A DNA stretch of 7,969 bases from Anaerolineae bacterium CG2_30_64_16 (lineage in GTDB: Bacteria; Chloroflexota; Anaerolineae; CG2-30-64-16), in contig MNXL01000341.1 in assembly GCA_001871755.1 (NCBI GenBank), positions 1 to 7,969 on the forward strand, in the 5' to 3' direction. The position numbers were made by a program, and so were the translations under genes. The notes below the pieces were generated by a model, which saw only the letters and a program-made list of their open reading frames with translations, made no database searches and was not told where the DNA came from. Positions 6,491 to 7,969 of the stretch are shown piece after piece (within the stretch, counting starts at the first letter, position 1; every line of letters begins with the position of its first letter).

Positions 6491-6590
6491 TATACTCGCG
6501 ACGGTCACAAGGTGAGGTCGTCCGATGCTGTGCATCGAGACGATGCCCGCATCGGCAGCCCCTTGTCACCCCGTCACCTTGTCGAGTATA
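6491..6590 (-). repeat. 100-base palindrome-rich element, copy B of the 3'-end element
   Basis: The ends are a perfect 8-base inverted repeat, TATACTCG at 6491-6498 and CGAGTATA at 6583-6590. Inside, four alternating half-palindromes occur: CGATGC 6523-6528, GCATCG 6532-6537, CGATGC 6541-6546 and GCATCG 6549-6554, which allows several exclusive foldings. The right part (6533-6590) is nearly identical to 61-102, apart from 16 extra bases that include TTGTCACCCC. The A/G difference (AAA against AGA) lies in a hairpin loop. The element begins two bases after the TAA of dtd on the minus strand. A small mobile repeat and a conserved transcript-end structure are both possible. Confidence 0.6.
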
Positions 6591-6592
6591 AT
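6563..6592 (+). promoter_or_regulatory. possible sigma70-like promoter pointing into the dtd 3' end
   Basis: TTGTCA at 6563-6568 and a perfect TATAAT at 6587-6592 are separated by 18 bases on the plus strand. This is the only near-consensus pair I noticed in the window, but it would drive transcription antisense to dtd. TATAAT here arises from the repeat end plus the bases next to the dtd stop codon, so chance is a real possibility. Confidence 0.2.
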
Positions 6593-7057
6593 TTATCGCA
6601 GCGCGTCGGCGGTGTCCAGCCAGAGGGTGACCGGGCCGTCGTTGACCAGCGCCACGTCCATCTTGGCCTGGAACTGGCCGGTCTCGACGTGCAAGCCCTG
6701 GCCGCGCAGTTGGTCGACGAAGTAGGACACCAGCGGCTCAGCCTGTTCGGGGCGGGCCGCGGCGGTGAAGGAGGGCCGGCGGCCCTTGCGCGCGTCACCG
6801 TACAGGGTGAATTGCGACACGACCAGCACCGCGCCGCCGATGTCGGCCAGCCCCAGGTTCAGCTTGCCCATCCTCGAAGAGGCGTCGTCCTCGAAGATCC
6901 GCAGCCCGGCGATCTTGCGCGCCAGCCAGTCGGCTTCGGCCTGGCCGTCCGCGTGGGTGACGCCCAGCAGCACCAGGAAGCCGCGGCCGATCGCGCCGAC
7001 CGTTTTCCCGTCCACCGTCACCGATGCCCGGCTGACGCGCTGCACGACTGCTCGCAA
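6593..7057 (-). CDS. dtd: D-aminoacyl-tRNA deacylase (TTG start)
   Basis: The 154-residue product is a cytoplasmic proofreading enzyme that removes D-amino acids (and glycine mischarged on tRNA-Ala) from tRNA. The N-terminus MRAVVQRVSRASV is typical of the family. The two active-site motifs are intact: SQFTLYGD at 81-88 and NDGPVT at 139-144, the latter carrying the Gly-cisPro pair (G141-P142) that selects for D-amino acids across the dimer interface. The length is close to the usual 145-155. The start codon is TTG at 7057, chosen because it gives exactly the family N-terminus and has GGGAGGAG seven bases upstream. The gene follows the DUF47 gene after 14 bases, and its ribosome site overlaps that gene's stop codon, so the two are probably cotranscribed and perhaps translationally coupled. 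Confidence 0.96.
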   Translation of the reverse strand: MRAVVQRVSRASVTVDGKTVGAIGRGFLVLLGVTHADGQAEADWLARKIAGLRIFEDDASSRMGKLNLGLADIGGAVLVVSQFTLYGDARKGRRPSFTAAARPEQAEPLVSYFVDQLRGQGLHVETGQFQAKMDVALVNDGPVTLWLDTADALR

Positions 7058-7064
7058 AGTCCCG

Positions 7065-7072
7065 CTCCTCCC
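7065..7072 (-). promoter_or_regulatory. ribosome binding site of dtd overlapping the upstream stop codon
   Basis: GGGAGGAG on the minus strand lies seven bases before the TTG start of dtd. Its first G is the last base of the TAG stop of the DUF47 gene. A ribosome ending translation there would cover the site, which suggests coupling. It also supports the TTG start. Confidence 0.75.
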
Positions 7073-7698
7073 TATGCAACCTTGACCACGATGTGGCCGA
7101 CCACGTCCGCGGCCTCGACGTAGCGATCGGCCGCGTTGCTGAGGTGGCGATAGACCTCGCGGTACTTCAACCCCTCGACGACGCGCGGCAGGTCCTTGGC
7201 GTTGTCGAAGACTTGGGCCACGGCGTGCCGGTAGATCGCCTCGACCTTGTTCTCCAACGAGCGGGCGCGCGACGCGTGCTCTCCGGCGACCCCTGGGTGA
7301 TCGCGCAAGCGCACCATCGCCAGGTGGATCTCCTGCGCGCCTTCCAACACCAGCGCCACCATCTGGCGCAGATAGTTGTTGCCCGCGATCCCGAACAGTT
7401 GCATCTCCTCGACCGTGGAGTCCGCGTAGTCCACGATCTCGTCGATCGTACGCGACAGTGAGTAAATATCCTCGGGGTCGATCGGCGTGATGAAGGTGCG
7501 GTCGAGTTCGTGGCTGATGATCCGGCGCAGCTCGTCGGCCTCCTTCTCGATCTGCCGGACGCGGCGGGCCGATTGCGGGTTGCCGTTCTCGACAAAGCGC
7601 TGCAACTCCTCCAACGCTTCCAGCGCCTTGGCCGATTCATCGACCAGGAGTTGCAGGAACATCTCCTCGCGTGGCCTGAATAGATCCTTGATGCCCAT
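7072..7698 (-). CDS. DUF47 / PhoU-like family protein
   Basis: The 208-residue, almost all-helical protein belongs to the DUF47 family (PhoU-like, sometimes annotated as Pit accessory protein). Family marks are the acidic motif EKEAD at 51-55, the segment TFITPIDPEDIYSL at 68-81, DEIVDYAD at 86-93, and the C-terminal helix with YREVYRHLSNAADR at 179-192 and EAADVVGHIVVK at 195-206. In PhoU-like proteins the repeated acidic motifs bind metal ions. No signal or membrane segment is present, so it should be cytoplasmic. Members usually sit next to a PiT phosphate permease and modulate it. Here the downstream neighbour is dtd and the upstream side is repeat DNA, so no permease is seen. The ATG start has GAGG seven bases upstream. 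The phosphate-uptake role is family knowledge and is not shown by this context. Confidence 0.9.
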   Translation of the reverse strand: MGIKDLFRPREEMFLQLLVDESAKALEALEELQRFVENGNPQSARRVRQIEKEADELRRIISHELDRTFITPIDPEDIYSLSRTIDEIVDYADSTVEEMQLFGIAGNNYLRQMVALVLEGAQEIHLAMVRLRDHPGVAGEHASRARSLENKVEAIYRHAVAQVFDNAKDLPRVVEGLKYREVYRHLSNAADRYVEAADVVGHIVVKVA

Positions 7699-7734
7699 TC
7701 GGTATCCTCATTTTGGGGTGCATTGTCGCGGTGG

Positions 7735-7766
7735 TTGGTAGATTGGTAGATTGGTAAATTGGGTAA
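7735..7766. repeat. 8-base tandem repeat, four copies
   Basis: Four consecutive octamers lie here: TTGGTAGA, TTGGTAGA, TTGGTAAA and TTGGGTAA. The first two are identical and the next two differ at one or two positions. The array lies upstream of the DUF47 gene and runs straight into the left end of the 122-bp element. The unit length equals that of the repeat at 2108-2139, but the sequence is unrelated. Confidence 0.75.
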
Positions 7767-7884
7767 CTACTCAGCCGTCATGCCCGAATGCTTCTATCGG
7801 GCATCCAGGTTCCCGCTGGCAGCGCCGCTGGATTCCCGCTAAGAGCTTGCGGGAATGACATCACCACAAAGGCTGAGTAGTAAC
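7763..7884. mobile_element. 122-bp non-coding element with terminal inverted repeats (MITE- or REP-mosaic-like)
   Basis: The ends GTAACTACTCAGCC (7763-7776) and GGCTGAGTAGTAAC (7871-7884) are inverted repeats, 13 of 14 matching. Inside are two hairpins with 8-bp stems and 9-base loops: ATGCCCGA/TCGGGCAT (7780-7787 with 7797-7804) and ATTCCCGC/GCGGGAAT (7832-7839 with 7849-7856). The first has the ends GTCA and TCCAG, the second CTGGA and TGAC, so they are the same module placed head to head. They match the modules at 1920-2037 except for the loop length. No coding sequence fits. No clear target-site duplication is visible. A second copy starts 137 bases later, so this is a true repeated unit. 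Movement by a transposase acting in trans is an inference. Confidence 0.7.
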
Positions 7885-7898
7885 TTACGTTTTACGTT
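7885..7898. repeat. 7-base tandem pair between the two element copies
   Basis: TTACGTT occurs twice in a row and, with one further T at 7899, fills the spacer between the two copies of the 122-bp element. Such short tandem units flank the element on both sides (compare 7735-7766). Confidence 0.6.
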
Positions 7899-7899
7899 T

Positions 7900-7969
7900 G
7901 TAACTACTCAGCCGTCATGCCCGAATGCTTCTATCGGGCATCCAGGTTCCCGCTGGCAGCGCCGCTGGA
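7900..7969. mobile_element. second copy of the 122-bp element, cut by the window end
   Basis: All 70 bases are identical to 7763-7832: the left terminal repeat, the first hairpin and the start of the second module. The right part lies beyond the window. The perfect identity points to recent duplication or to gene conversion between neighbouring copies. Because the window ends inside it, the number of further copies is unknown. Confidence 0.8.

Noticed and set aside
5541..6515. Plus-strand open frame of 324 codons
   Set aside because: Antisense to the exported-protein gene, which has a signal segment, conserved domain and good ribosome site.

Overview
This GC-rich bacterial window has a simple layout: every gene I can support lies on the minus strand, and transcription runs from right to left. 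The window holds six genes, separated by three non-coding gaps of about 270 to 280 bases that are packed with small repeats. Protein style and the abundant short tandem and palindromic repeats would fit a Chloroflexota (Anaerolineae-like) genome. That placement is an inference from style only, since no marker gene fixes it.

Right block (6593-7698): a DUF47/PhoU-like protein is followed after 14 bases by a D-aminoacyl-tRNA deacylase (dtd) that starts at TTG. They look like a two-gene operon. To the right (7735-7969) lie 8-base tandem repeats, then a 122-bp element with imperfect 14-bp terminal inverted repeats, then the first 70 bases of a second identical copy that runs off the window.

Middle block (2149-6320): a tightly packed four-gene operon. 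It encodes an unrecognised exported protein with an N-terminal DUF333-like cysteine domain and a duplicated C-terminal module, then an ABC-2 exporter made of one ATPase and two different membrane subunits. Junctions are 12 bases, 3 bases and a 4-base ATGA overlap. The ATPase has asparagine where the H-loop (switch) histidine is expected. The substrate is unknown. The permanent pairing of the exported protein with the exporter is the best candidate here for an undescribed functional unit.

Left block (105-1868): an ABC1/UbiB (AarF) family kinase-like membrane protein, separated from the ABC operon by a cluster of REP-like palindromes and an 8-base tandem repeat.

Two structural observations cut across the genes. 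First, a nearly identical element made of alternating CGATGC/GCATCG half-palindromes and a TATACT end sits exactly two bases after the stop codon of both the UbiB-like gene and dtd. Second, the palindromes at 1920-2037 and the hairpins inside the 122-bp element at the right edge appear to belong to one repeat family, arranged head to head as in mosaic REP elements. No RNA gene, CRISPR array, integrase or transposase gene was found.
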